In this document: positions 42,295 through 51,350 of the stretch, one piece after another | How the letters are laid out: each line of letters starts with the position of its first letter | Numbering within the stretch: position 1 is the stretch's first letter | Source of the DNA: Thalassotalea sp. | GTDB taxonomy: Bacteria; Pseudomonadota; Gammaproteobacteria; Enterobacterales; Alteromonadaceae | Assembly: GCA_022448425.1 (NCBI GenBank) | Contig: JAKVCY010000133.1 | Coordinates: 1-56,456, forward strand | DNA: 56,456 nucleotides | Reading direction: 5' to 3' | Program-made: the position numbers and the translations under genes | Notes under the pieces: model-generated | The model's database searches: none | Told to the model about the DNA's origin: nothing | What the model saw: only the letters and a program-made list of their open reading frames with translations

Positions 42295-43821
42295 ATGGCC
42301 ATCATTAAACAACAAGACTTTATCGACAGTATTGCCGATGCCTTGCAATACATTTCTTATTACCATCCTCTAGACTTTGTTCAGGCGCTAGAAAAGGCGT
42401 ATCACAAAGAAGAAAGCCAAGCAGCAAAAGATGCGATCGCACAAATCTTGATCAACTCTCGTATGTCAGCAACGGGTAAGCGTCCGATCTGTCAGGATAC
42501 TGGTATCGTAACGTGTTTTGTGAAAGTCGGTATGGCAGTTCAGTGGGATAGCACTGATATGACGGTCCAACAAATGGTTGATGAAGGTACGCGACGTGCT
42601 TACATGAACCCTGATAACCCGCTTCGCGCATCAATTGTTGCAGATCCTGCAGGTAGCCGTAAAAACACTAAAGACAACACACCATCTGTTGTTCATATTG
42701 ATTTAGTGGAAGGCAACGAAGTTGAAGTCATGATTGCTGCTAAAGGTGGCGGTAGTGAAAACAAAACTAAAATGGCGATGTTAAACCCATCTGACTCTAT
42801 TGCCGATTGGGTTGTAGAAACCTTACCTAAAATGGGCGCTGGCTGGTGTCCGCCGGGTATGATTGGTATCGGTGTTGGTGGTACAGCGGAAAAAGCAGGT
42901 GTACTAGCTAAAGAAAGCCTAATGGACCCAGTAGATATTCAAGAGCTTATCGAACGCGGCCCTGAAAACGCTGAAGATGAATTACGTTTAGAAATCTACG
43001 AGCGTGTTAACAAGCTAGGTATTGGTGCACAAGGTTTAGGTGGCTTAACGACTGTGGTTGACGTGAAAATCAACTCAGCACCAACACACGCAGCGTCAAA
43101 ACCAGTTGTGATGATCCCTAACTGTGCAGCAACACGTCATGTTCACTTCCACTTAGACGGTTCGGGTCCTGCAGACTTAACTCCACCGAAATTAGAGGAC
43201 TGGCCGGAAATTACGTGGGAAGTTGGTGATAGTGTTCGTCGCGTTAACGTAAATGAACTGAAAAAAGCAGATGTTGCAGAGTGGAAAACAGGTGAAACCA
43301 TTTTGTTAAGCGGTAAGATTTTAACGGGCCGTGACGCTGCGCATAAACGTATTCAAGAAATGATGGCGAATGGTGAAGATTTACCAGTCGACTTTACTGA
43401 CAAGTTTATCTACTACGTAGGTCCAGTTGATGCCATTGGCGATGAAGCTGTAGGTCCAGCAGGCCCAACAACAGCGACACGTATGGATAAGTTCACTGAT
43501 TTAATGCTGTCTCAAACTGGATTAATTGGCTCAATCGGTAAAGCTGAGCGTGGTCCTGCAACTTGTGAATCAATCAAGAATAACAAATCAGTTTACTTGA
43601 TGGCAGTTGGTGGCGCTGCTTACCTTGTATCAAAAGCAATTAAGCATGCAAAAGTTGTTGCTTTCGAAGATTTAGGTATGGAAGCGATTTACGAATTTGA
43701 CGTAGAAGATATGCCAGTAACTGTTGCTGTTGATAGCACAGGTGAATCTGCACACGTTACAGGTCCTGCTATCTGGCAAGCGAAAATTGAAGAGCTTGAT
43801 GAGAAAATGGCGGCAGAATAA
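42295..43821 (+). CDS. Class I fumarate hydratase (iron-sulfur)
   Basis: Interconverts fumarate and malate in the citric acid cycle using a labile [4Fe-4S] cluster. The 508-residue two-domain protein has the class I signature around RMSATGKRPICQDTGIV, SENKTKMAM and PPGMIGIGVGGTAEKAG. The C-terminal beta-like domain has GPTTATRMDKF and GKAERGPATCESIKN. Length matches the single-chain FumA/FumB form. Divergent from pabB. Confidence 0.95.
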   Translation: MAIIKQQDFIDSIADALQYISYYHPLDFVQALEKAYHKEESQAAKDAIAQILINSRMSATGKRPICQDTGIVTCFVKVGMAVQWDSTDMTVQQMVDEGTRRAYMNPDNPLRASIVADPAGSRKNTKDNTPSVVHIDLVEGNEVEVMIAAKGGGSENKTKMAMLNPSDSIADWVVETLPKMGAGWCPPGMIGIGVGGTAEKAGVLAKESLMDPVDIQELIERGPENAEDELRLEIYERVNKLGIGAQGLGGLTTVVDVKINSAPTHAASKPVVMIPNCAATRHVHFHLDGSGPADLTPPKLEDWPEITWEVGDSVRRVNVNELKKADVAEWKTGETILLSGKILTGRDAAHKRIQEMMANGEDLPVDFTDKFIYYVGPVDAIGDEAVGPAGPTTATRMDKFTDLMLSQTGLIGSIGKAERGPATCESIKNNKSVYLMAVGGAAYLVSKAIKHAKVVAFEDLGMEAIYEFDVEDMPVTVAVDSTGESAHVTGPAIWQAKIEELDEKMAAE

Positions 43822-43867
43822 GCTTCCACTTTAAGCGGCTCACCAACTAATGAGCTGAAAAACGTTG

Positions 43868-43896
43868 AAAAAAGGCGCATTTTAGCGCCTTTTTTT
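43868..43896 (+). terminator. Intrinsic terminator
   Basis: AAAAAAGGCGC, loop ATTTTA, GCGCCTTTTTTTT; a strong stem and T-run after the fumarase gene. Confidence 0.9.
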
Positions 43897-44080
43897 ATTC
43901 GCTGATTTTCTTTTGCTTACAGGTATGGTAATAATGACTGTTAATACTTACAGTGTTGTTTGCCTGTCTTTGGGAAAATCGCAGCTAGAAGGTCGATGGT
44001 CTTAGTATGAAGATTCATAGTAGAAAGCTTTTGGCCTTATTCCCTCAATAATTCAGGTTTTTGATAGAAAGAGGTTGGGC

Positions 44081-45436
44081 GTGTCGTTTTTATCTGAGTT
44101 GCCATTAGAAATACAAATGCTTCTGGTGTTATCTGCAGTAACGTCATTATTTTCACTGGTAGGTGTTATTGTCGCAGTGTCAGCTAAACGCAATCAAAGC
44201 ATCAATCAACATCATGAGCAGCTTACCAACCTTGAAGATACGTCTTTGCGGCTCGAGCAACTTATTGGCCAATTGTCGAGCCAGCAGCAAGAGCAGTCAC
44301 TCAATCAAATGCATCAATTTGAACACATGCATAATGAGCTTCGTATCAGCTTGATGCAGCAACAACACAACAGTGACGAAAAGTCACAGAAGCTTTTGTT
44401 TGATAAATTTCAGTCATTAAATCAGTTGCTAATTAACAACCAAGCTAAAGTCACAGAGCAGTTAACCTTAATGGCGAAGGTGAGCCGTGATGAGCAAGCC
44501 CAAAGCATTGAAAAGCTGACATCTTCTACCGATAAACGTTTGCAAGAAATTAGTGGGCAGGTAGAGAAGCGTCTTACGGAAGGTTTCGATAAAACCACGA
44601 AAACCTTCAACGATATCTTAAAGCGTTTAGCATTGATTGATGACGCGCAGAAGAAGATTACCGAGCTTTCTACCAATGTAGTGAGTCTTCAAGAAGTGTT
44701 AGCCGATAAACGCTCTCGTGGCGCTTTCGGAGAAGTACAGTTAAATGCATTGGTGCGCAACGTGTTGCCAGAAAAGCAGTTTGCACTACAGTACACCTTG
44801 TCTAATGGCAAAATAGCCGACTGCATACTGTTTTTACCGAAACCAACGGGGAATGTGGTTGTCGATGCTAAGTTTCCGTTAGAAAGCTATAAAACCATGG
44901 TGGACCCTCATGCTGAGTTGGCTGTGAGGCAAGCCGCAGAAAAGCAGTTTAAATTCGATATTAAAAAGCATATTAATGACATTGCGGGTAAGTATCTAGT
45001 CGAGAATGAAACCGCTGATGGTGCGGTAATGTTTATTCCTGCTGAAGCTGTTTTTGCCGAAATTCATGCGCATCATGCGGACTTAGTCGATTACGCGAAC
45101 AAGCAACGTGTTTGGCTAGCGTCGCCGACAACATTGATGGCTATTCTAACGACAGCGAGGGCAGTCATTAAAGACGAAGCAACTAAGCAGCAGGTTCATA
45201 TTATTCAGGAGCATTTAGCTGTATTAGCGCAAGACTTTGACCGCTTTAAAGGGCGCTTCAACAACCTAGCGCGTCACATCGATCAAGCGGCGACAGATGT
45301 AAAACAAATTCACACTTCGGCAGATAAGATTACCAAACGCTTTGAAAAAATTGAGCAAGTAGAGTTGCCAGACTCACTCAATGATTCGACTCTTGCAGAG
45401 CGCACAAACGCAGGTAAAGCTCTAGCTGCAGAATGA
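44081..45436 (+). CDS. rmuC: DNA recombination protein RmuC
   Basis: The RmuC family limits inversions at short repeats and has a restriction-nuclease-like core. The 451-residue product has an N-terminal membrane helix (about 10-32), a long coiled coil (about 40-200) and the RmuC core (about 205-410). The core includes KRSRGAFGEVQLNALVRNVL, VVVDAKFPLESY and VWLASPTTLMAIL. The start is best placed at GTG 44081, 6 bases after GAGG; an upstream TTG adds only two residues. Confidence 0.92.
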   Translation: MSFLSELPLEIQMLLVLSAVTSLFSLVGVIVAVSAKRNQSINQHHEQLTNLEDTSLRLEQLIGQLSSQQQEQSLNQMHQFEHMHNELRISLMQQQHNSDEKSQKLLFDKFQSLNQLLINNQAKVTEQLTLMAKVSRDEQAQSIEKLTSSTDKRLQEISGQVEKRLTEGFDKTTKTFNDILKRLALIDDAQKKITELSTNVVSLQEVLADKRSRGAFGEVQLNALVRNVLPEKQFALQYTLSNGKIADCILFLPKPTGNVVVDAKFPLESYKTMVDPHAELAVRQAAEKQFKFDIKKHINDIAGKYLVENETADGAVMFIPAEAVFAEIHAHHADLVDYANKQRVWLASPTTLMAILTTARAVIKDEATKQQVHIIQEHLAVLAQDFDRFKGRFNNLARHIDQAATDVKQIHTSADKITKRFEKIEQVELPDSLNDSTLAERTNAGKALAAE

Positions 45437-45527
45437 GTTGCTGAATGAGTGAAAAATAGAGTTGCAGATTAAGCGAAGGTTAAACGGTAGAATCGCTAAC
45501 AGAACTAGCTACATGATTAACGTGCAA

Positions 45528-45623
45528 CTACGCTACTGCTTGATAGAGTTGTACTCGGTTACGGCCTTGTGACTTGGCGTTGTAAAGCGCTTTACCGGCA
45601 TGCACCAATAAGTCTTTTAAGCT
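45528..45623 (-). pseudogene. Detached C-terminal end of the GGDEF domain
   Basis: Read in the same frame past the TAA at 45624-45626, the minus strand encodes 31 residues, SLKDLLVHAGKALYNAKSQG and on to a stop at 45528-45530. This is the last helix and strand of a typical GGDEF domain (ADKALYxAKxxGRNRV). It shows that the cyclase gene at 45624-46622 once extended to 45528 and was cut by a nonsense change. Confidence 0.8.
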
Positions 45624-46622
45624 TTATTTACTCTCTACTACGCTGGCGATGCCGAAGCTTGCCGTGCAGTGAAAGCTTAAATCATCAGCACTAAACTGAT
45701 GAGTTTCTATGGTAATGCGCATTTGTTCGATGAGATTGTTGGCTTCTGATAATGTGGTATCAGGTAAAATAATCGCGAATTCTTCACCACCTAAGCGCGC
45801 AAAAAAGTCCTGTGGACGGCACTTTGCGGTTGACAGTTCAGTAATCTCTTTCAAGCAGATATCGCCTACGAAGTGACCGTATTGGTCATTGATTTGCTTA
45901 AAATGGTCGATATCTAAAATCGCTACCGATACCGGCCTAATATCACTGTTACTTCGTGAAAATATGCGTTCGCCTTGCTCGAAGAAAGCGTGTCTATTGG
46001 CTGCACCTGTTAGTGCATCGGTTGTCGCTTGGCGAGTGAGGTTTAATTCATTTAGTTCAATTTCTTTTGCAAAAATAGTGAGTACTAAGATCATTTCTAG
46101 CATATTCACTAAGATCACAGACTGATAGAGCATATGATTAAGCTCGTCATACAACACAATAAGCGGGTTTTCATTCAGTGTATTTTCACAGAAAAAGAAC
46201 AGTACAACCGCAATTAAACTCAAACCTACCTTTTCTTTCTTTTCACTCAGCTCGAATAGTAAAAATGCGCCTGTAGGCACTAAGAAGTAGTAAAGATGAA
46301 AGCCAGACGCATTGGTGACATATACATTCGTGCAAACGACAAGATGCAACATCAGCACGCAAAAGAACCAAATTTTACTGCCGCGATGGGCATGAAACTT
46401 GTTGTACACCAGTGTGGCAGCATACGCTATGGTAAACAGCAGATTAATGCCTGCCACTTGCATGTTATCCAGGATAAAAACGTAGTTGAGGGTGTATAGA
46501 CCTGAAATTGCGGTAGTGATAATGCCGATTAGATTCGTAATCTTAATGCGATTGGCAACAGAGAAAGCGAGGTGTGCTGTTCCTGTTGCGATTAAGTTTG
46601 AAAAAAATTTGGCAAATAACAT
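45624..46622 (-). CDS. Membrane GGDEF protein, truncated by an in-frame stop
   Basis: Diguanylate cyclases make cyclic di-GMP. This 332-residue product has six or seven hydrophobic segments (about 30-185) and a GGDEF domain (about 200-332) with active motif RLGGEEF (276-282) and the DIDHFKQINDQYGH metal/substrate segment. It stops right after TASFGIASVVESK, where the family normally continues with about 30 more residues. Those residues are present immediately downstream in the same frame (45528-45623), behind the TAA. The enzyme may therefore be inactive or destabilised, unless the stop is read through or is a sequencing error. Confidence 0.85.
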   Translation of the reverse strand: MLFAKFFSNLIATGTAHLAFSVANRIKITNLIGIITTAISGLYTLNYVFILDNMQVAGINLLFTIAYAATLVYNKFHAHRGSKIWFFCVLMLHLVVCTNVYVTNASGFHLYYFLVPTGAFLLFELSEKKEKVGLSLIAVVLFFFCENTLNENPLIVLYDELNHMLYQSVILVNMLEMILVLTIFAKEIELNELNLTRQATTDALTGAANRHAFFEQGERIFSRSNSDIRPVSVAILDIDHFKQINDQYGHFVGDICLKEITELSTAKCRPQDFFARLGGEEFAIILPDTTLSEANNLIEQMRITIETHQFSADDLSFHCTASFGIASVVESK

Positions 46623-46646
46623 AAATTCATTAGCTTAAAGAGTTCG

Positions 46647-47972
46647 CTAGAAAGCGACGTTTACGAAAACAACCGTTAATAAAATCGGACAGGCTATTCC
46701 TAAATAGTTACCCCAAAGGCTAAGCCATTTGTTGGCGTCGAGGCGCGCTTTGTCTTTTAGCTTGTTGCCTCGGTTCCACAACCAGCCGACAACAATAAAG
46801 TAAAATAAGCAGCTTAATGGTTGAACTATAGTGGTTAATACGCGAATAACAAAACCAAAAAGTACGTCAAAGAAAGCAATAAGCGTCATACTTGCGCTAA
46901 ACACTATTGCCGATATTAGCCAAGTGGCTTTGCGGCGAGACATACTCTTTTCTTCGACAAGATAAGAAACTGGAACCTCAGTTGATGAGATAGTAGACGT
47001 CAACGCGGCAATCGATAGTAGAGAGAAGAAACCTGTTGCGACAACTAATCCAATAGTGCCCATCGAACTGAAAAGCGTTGGAAGGATTTGGAAAATAAGT
47101 TGCCCTTCACCAATAAGTTTTTCATTGGCAAATACCTGCTGGCCCGCATATTGGGCAACAAATAAGGCAGGAATGATCAAAAGGCCTGCGAGGAACGCAA
47201 TAAATGTGTCTAGAGCACCGATAGATAATACTAGCTTACCAATATCCTTATCCTTAGCCATGTACGAACCGTAAACCATCATGCCGCCAACACCGATAGA
47301 CAACGAGAAAAACGCTTGTCCCATCGCTGAAATCACAAGGGTAGGGTCGGTAACTTGGCTAAAGTCAGGGATAAGATAAGTGCGCAAGCCTTCCATCGCA
47401 CCGTCTTGTTGAAGAATGTAAATAATTAGGCCAATTAGCATCAATAAGAGCAACGGCATTAAACGGGACGACCATTTTTCGATACCACCGTGAACGCCTT
47501 GGTGGACAATACTTGCACCTAAGATAATAAATATTGGTGTGAATACGAGGTTTCTTGTTGTGTTGTCAGTTGCCAGCCAAACACTTAGTTCACTAAAACC
47601 AGCTAGCGCAGAAAGTGAAGAAAGCGCATGGGAAAGCATCCAGCCGGCGACTATGGTGTAGAAGCTCAGCATCATGATTGCACCGCATAAGCCGGCTTTA
47701 CCCATAGCACGACCGAATCGTGGCAGGTTTTCTGTGCAAGCTTCGCCGAGTGCACTTACAGGGTTTTTCTGTGCTTGGTTGCCGATATAGATTTCTGCGT
47801 AAAGCGCAGGCAACGCGAGTAAGAAGGTAACAATTAGGTAGACGAATAAAAAAGCACCACCACCATTATTTGCCGCATTAGTGGGAAAACCCCAGATATT
47901 GCCTAAACCGATGGCAGAGCCAGCTGCCGCTAATACAAAACCAATGCGAGAATGGAAGGAATCTCTAATCAA
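46647..47972 (-). CDS. Sodium-dependent transporter (NSS/SNF family)
   Basis: Na+-coupled importer of amino acids or related amines. The 441-residue product has about eleven or twelve membrane helices. The family's first-helix signature IGFVLAAAGSAIGLGNIWGF binds Na+ and substrate; the segment NNGGGAFLFVYL follows. Bacterial members of this length are related to LeuT/MhsT. Substrate cannot be told. It is in the same orientation as the GGDEF gene, with 24 bases between, so the two may be cotranscribed. Confidence 0.92.
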   Translation of the reverse strand: MIRDSFHSRIGFVLAAAGSAIGLGNIWGFPTNAANNGGGAFLFVYLIVTFLLALPALYAEIYIGNQAQKNPVSALGEACTENLPRFGRAMGKAGLCGAIMMLSFYTIVAGWMLSHALSSLSALAGFSELSVWLATDNTTRNLVFTPIFIILGASIVHQGVHGGIEKWSSRLMPLLLLMLIGLIIYILQQDGAMEGLRTYLIPDFSQVTDPTLVISAMGQAFFSLSIGVGGMMVYGSYMAKDKDIGKLVLSIGALDTFIAFLAGLLIIPALFVAQYAGQQVFANEKLIGEGQLIFQILPTLFSSMGTIGLVVATGFFSLLSIAALTSTISSTEVPVSYLVEEKSMSRRKATWLISAIVFSASMTLIAFFDVLFGFVIRVLTTIVQPLSCLFYFIVVGWLWNRGNKLKDKARLDANKWLSLWGNYLGIACPILLTVVFVNVAF

Positions 47973-48143
47973 AATCTACTCTTTACTGCCGTTATTATCG
48001 TTTTTTGCGAGCTTACCGAGTTAACCCTCGATAGTGAAGTATTTTTTGGGAGATCTCACTTATTTCGACCCATTAGTATTGGAATTAATGTTATTAGCCC
48101 CTATTATCGCATCATCATAAGCAGGCATTAACAAGAGAGCATT

Positions 48144-48788
48144 ATGCTGCAATATAAAATTATTCCAGTGACGCCATTTCAGCAAAATTGTACTGTGTTT
48201 TGGTGTGATGAAACAAAACAAGCTGCGGTAGTTGACCCTGGTGGAGACGTTGACCAGGTGATTGCTTTTATCGATGGGCAAGGATTAATGCTAGATAAAG
48301 TGTTACTTACTCATGCGCACATCGATCATGCAGGTGCAACGAAAGCACTTTCTAACCATTACGGCGTTAAAGTTGAAGGTCCACAAAAAGAGGATCAATT
48401 CTGGATCGATTTAATCCCAATGCAAAAAGAGCGCTTTGGCTTTTCTCATGCGGAAGCTTTCGATACAGATCGTTGGCTAGAGCAGGGAGATACCGTGTCT
48501 TTTGGTAACATTGAAATGGAAGTCTACTTTTGTCCTGGCCATACGCCGGGTCATGTCGTGTTTTTCCACCGTGAATCAAAACTAGCGCAAGTGGGTGATG
48601 TTCTTTTTAAAGGCTCGATTGGTCGTACTGATTTTCCTAGAGGTGATCACGCCACGCTAATTAACTCTATTCGCAATAATTTGTTCCCATTAGGTGATGA
48701 TGTGCAATTTATTCCGGGTCACGGTCCAATGAGCACATTCGGTGAAGAACGTCGTTCAAACCCATTTGTTGGTGATGGTGTTCGTTAG
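48144..48788 (+). CDS. gloC: MBL-fold hydrolase, type II glyoxalase II-like (YcbL/GloC)
   Basis: Predicted S-lactoylglutathione hydrolase of the metallo-beta-lactamase fold. The 214-residue product has the zinc motif THAHIDH (56-62) and the second-site motifs CPGHTPGHV, VGDVLFKGSIGRTD and PGHGPMSTFGEE. It lacks the extra C-terminal domain of classical GloB, so it fits the shorter YcbL group. The next gene starts 2 bases later. Confidence 0.85.
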   Translation: MLQYKIIPVTPFQQNCTVFWCDETKQAAVVDPGGDVDQVIAFIDGQGLMLDKVLLTHAHIDHAGATKALSNHYGVKVEGPQKEDQFWIDLIPMQKERFGFSHAEAFDTDRWLEQGDTVSFGNIEMEVYFCPGHTPGHVVFFHRESKLAQVGDVLFKGSIGRTDFPRGDHATLINSIRNNLFPLGDDVQFIPGHGPMSTFGEERRSNPFVGDGVR

Positions 48789-48790
48789 TT

Positions 48791-49501
48791 ATGGTGAGTT
48801 CGTTTGTAAAAAGTGCGCAAAGCCGATTAAAAGACATTGATTCAAGCAAGTGGTTCCAAGGGATCGTTATTGCGGTCATCATACTTTCCGCATTATTAGT
48901 CGGGGCCAAAACCCACAATCTACCATCAGAAGCCATCGCGGTTTTGGCTATTTTAGATATCGCCGTAACGGTTTTTTTTGTTGTTGAGTTGACCATTAGA
49001 TTTTTTGCTTACCCAAAAAAGCGTGAGTTCTTCAAAAGTGGCTGGAACATATTCGATACCATTATCGTTATTGGCTCGTTAGTTCCGACCGGCGGCTCTG
49101 GCGTGTTAATCGCTCGATTACTGCGTGTGTTTAGAGTGCTGCGTTTAGTGTCAATGGTGCCAGAATTGCGCTTATTGATTAATGCTCTGATCGCTGCTAT
49201 TCCGCGCATGTCTTACATCGCGTTGTTGATGTTTGTCATTTTCTACATCTACGCAGCCATAGGCAGTATCGTTTTTAGCGAGATAAACAGTGAACTTTGG
49301 GGCGATGTATCGATTGCGATGTTAACCCTGTTCCGGGTCGCAACGTTTGAAGACTGGACAGATTATCTGGGTTTGTTCTCTTTGTCTATTTTGTTGGCAT
49401 TTTCCTCAAGGGCACTATTATCCTATTGTAAAAATCTTCGGGATAAGTCGTGGTACAAGAAGTTCTTATCAAAAACTACAGTTATGGTTCAAGGCATTTA
49501 A
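48791..49501 (+). CDS. Voltage-gated-type ion channel, truncated in S6
   Basis: One-domain ion transport protein with S1-S4 helices, including an Arg-repeat S4-like segment (IARLLRVFRVLRLVSMVPELR, about 108-128), S5 (about 139-160) and a pore loop TLFRVATFEDWTD (about 179-191). After DWTD the frame enters sequence unlike the family (YLGLFSLSILLAFSS...) and ends at 236 residues; intact relatives have an S6 helix and tail here. In another frame, 49366-49428 encodes an S6-like hydrophobic stretch (SGFVLFVYFVGIFLKGTIIL). The gene therefore seems to be frameshifted and cut at the island edge. It is coupled to gloC. Confidence 0.8.
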   Translation: MVSSFVKSAQSRLKDIDSSKWFQGIVIAVIILSALLVGAKTHNLPSEAIAVLAILDIAVTVFFVVELTIRFFAYPKKREFFKSGWNIFDTIIVIGSLVPTGGSGVLIARLLRVFRVLRLVSMVPELRLLINALIAAIPRMSYIALLMFVIFYIYAAIGSIVFSEINSELWGDVSIAMLTLFRVATFEDWTDYLGLFSLSILLAFSSRALLSYCKNLRDKSWYKKFLSKTTVMVQGI

Positions 49502-49764
49502 ACTTCTATGCCTTACTAGACGAAAACGAACTTCCACTTTTTGCTCCAACATTATTCTTATTTCATACCGCAATTGAAGGTCAGGATGTTAAAACCACCA
49601 AAGCATACGCACATGACCTCAAATCCTTTTTCAATATTCTGAAAGAGTCATCAGGAGCACGTGGCAATGGTTCCTTGGAATTTAAGGATGTCACTGATGT
49701 TCAAATGGATGGATACCTAAACGGTTATCTTATTGAACACAGAAAGCTCAGTATCAAACCATAG
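49450..49764 (+). pseudogene. Tyrosine recombinase (integrase) N-terminal fragment
   Basis: A 104-codon frame (GTG start at 49450, overlapping the channel gene's end) contains PTLFLFHTAIEGQDVKTTKA followed by YAHDLKSFFNIL, the SAM-like core-binding domain typical of phage and island integrases. It ends in LIEHRKLSIKP, where an intact integrase would run on into the catalytic domain with R-HxxR-Y. No catalytic motif is found downstream, so it is a broken copy. It marks the left boundary of the accessory region. Confidence 0.55.
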
Positions 49765-49898
49765 ATGGGGTCTTTTACACATTATACGCAAAACCTAAAG
49801 TGGTGAAAGTGTCTAAGGCTGAGTTTGTGCTAATGCGAGATTGTGATTTTTCGCCAGAGGAGCTGATTGAACTGCGAGAAATGTTTCAGATAAATTAA
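49737..49898 (+). pseudogene. C-terminal remnant of an unidentified gene
   Basis: In a frame different from the integrase fragment, 53 codons without a plausible start encode a coherent-looking tail (YQTIDGVFYTLYAKPKVVKV ... LRDCDF-like region ... EELIELREMFQIN) that stops at 49896-49898. It overlaps the last bases of the integrase fragment, as expected if a deletion joined two genes near 49750. I cannot identify its family. Confidence 0.35.
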
Positions 49899-50272
49899 TT
49901 AGTTAGATTAATAAACAACTCTAGCTCGTTAAAATTGTAATAGCTCATATTTGATCTTACAGTTTCGATGAATAGATTTAGACTTTATCTGACAGGCAGC
50001 TATGAGCGAGGAACGGACGTTGAAATTCTTATTTTTGAGCCTATGAGTTGCTAACTTTCTCCCATATTCAGGAAAATGAGTAATTTGCGCATTTTCATTT
50101 TTCTCAAATAATCTACAACATATATTTTTAATAACGCTGGCAACTATTTATCAACTTTGTTAAAACTAACCTATTAAGAAACATGCGCTATTTCCGCACT
50201 ATTAAATTGTTAACAGAATACATGTAAATAATTGGTTTCAAGTGAGTGAATAATAATAAAGGAGTTATTGGT
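49899..50272. other. AT-rich intergenic region upstream of the transporter operon
   Basis: No gene is supported here. The stretch contains an inverted repeat GAAAATG (50072-50078) and CATTTTC (50090-50096), and several A/T runs. The promoter of the 50273-54340 operon should be here, but I found no clear -35/-10 pair. AAAGGAG at 50258-50264 is the ribosome-binding site for the first gene. Confidence 0.5.
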
Positions 50273-51340
50273 TTGGGAAAAATAATTAAACTCATACGGA
50301 TGAACCCAGCATTAATGTATTGGGTTGCACCTTTTACTATGCTAATTATCTTATCATACATATTTTTTAGCGTTGATAGTTTAGAAATATTTATAGATGG
50401 AATTGAAGTGATTTTCACAATGTCTGCTCCGCTTACAATTATGGCTTTAGGAGTAGGATTAGTTTTGGCTTCAGGTGAGGTTGATATTTCAATTTCGGGT
50501 GTTGCGACTTTTACGGGAATATTATTTGCTATTTTTACAAACTTTATAGGATCCCTAGTTACTCCTTACAGTATTTTTTATTTATTTTTAGCACTTATTT
50601 TTTCGGTGATAATAGGTTCAATTATAGGTGCTCTATCCGGTCGTATTGTTGTTAATAAAAAGGCTCCATCACTTGTCTCGTCTTGGGCAATTGGTGGTAT
50701 TTTATTTGTTATATCGGGAATGCTTGCAAATTCAGGTTTAATTTCTTGGTTAGATTCGATAAACGAATCTAGAAATATAAGCACAATTGATTTGTTTCAA
50801 TCTACTCCAGCAGACTTTTTCGAGATACCAAGTATAGGGTTTGGGTTGGTTCTTGTTGTTTTGTTTTTAATTATTGTAACAATCAACTTCATGTGGTTAG
50901 ACAAGCGAACCCAAGCTGTAGGTGCTAATGCTGATAGCGCAGTATATGCGGGAATTAACCCCGGGAAAACTATAAAGTCAGCATTTATATTTTGTGCTTG
51001 TTGCGCAGCGATATCAGGAGTTTTAGTGTCTTTTATTTATAATGGTGCACCTTCTGAAATTTTAGGTAAAGAATTAGTTGCGATTGCTATTGCTGTTCTT
51101 GGAGGAACAGCACTATCAGGAGGGTATTACAACCCTTATTCAATATTTTGTGCTTCAATTCTTTGGTCATCGCTTGAATGGATATCTGATACCCAAAGCA
51201 TTGAGTTTTTGGGAAATTATCAAGCTTATATCCCGAAGATAATATTTTGCGTGATTTTACTGCTCGTTTTGTTTCTTACTGGTGAGAGGTTAGGGAATCA
51301 AGGTTTGCGTAACATTTATATTACGCCTAGAACTAGGTAA
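50273..51340 (+). CDS. Ribose-type (BPD_transp_2) ABC transporter permease
   Basis: The 355-residue membrane protein has about nine or ten hydrophobic helices. It has the RbsC/LivH-type fold features: LGVGLVLASGEVDISISGVA early on and a cytoplasmic coupling loop GANADSAVYAGINPGKTIKS (about 226-245). The late segment AIAIAVLGGTALSGGYY follows. These permeases import sugars, autoinducer-2 or similar polyols. I place the start at TTG 50273, 8 bases after a strong AAAGGAG; GTG 50246 and ATG 50300 are alternatives. It is followed after 10 bases by a binding lipoprotein and then an ATPase-cyclase fusion. Its AT-rich codon use differs from the core genes. Confidence 0.85.
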   Translation: MGKIIKLIRMNPALMYWVAPFTMLIILSYIFFSVDSLEIFIDGIEVIFTMSAPLTIMALGVGLVLASGEVDISISGVATFTGILFAIFTNFIGSLVTPYSIFYLFLALIFSVIIGSIIGALSGRIVVNKKAPSLVSSWAIGGILFVISGMLANSGLISWLDSINESRNISTIDLFQSTPADFFEIPSIGFGLVLVVLFLIIVTINFMWLDKRTQAVGANADSAVYAGINPGKTIKSAFIFCACCAAISGVLVSFIYNGAPSEILGKELVAIAIAVLGGTALSGGYYNPYSIFCASILWSSLEWISDTQSIEFLGNYQAYIPKIIFCVILLLVLFLTGERLGNQGLRNIYITPRTR

Positions 51341-51350
51341 GGAACAAAAA

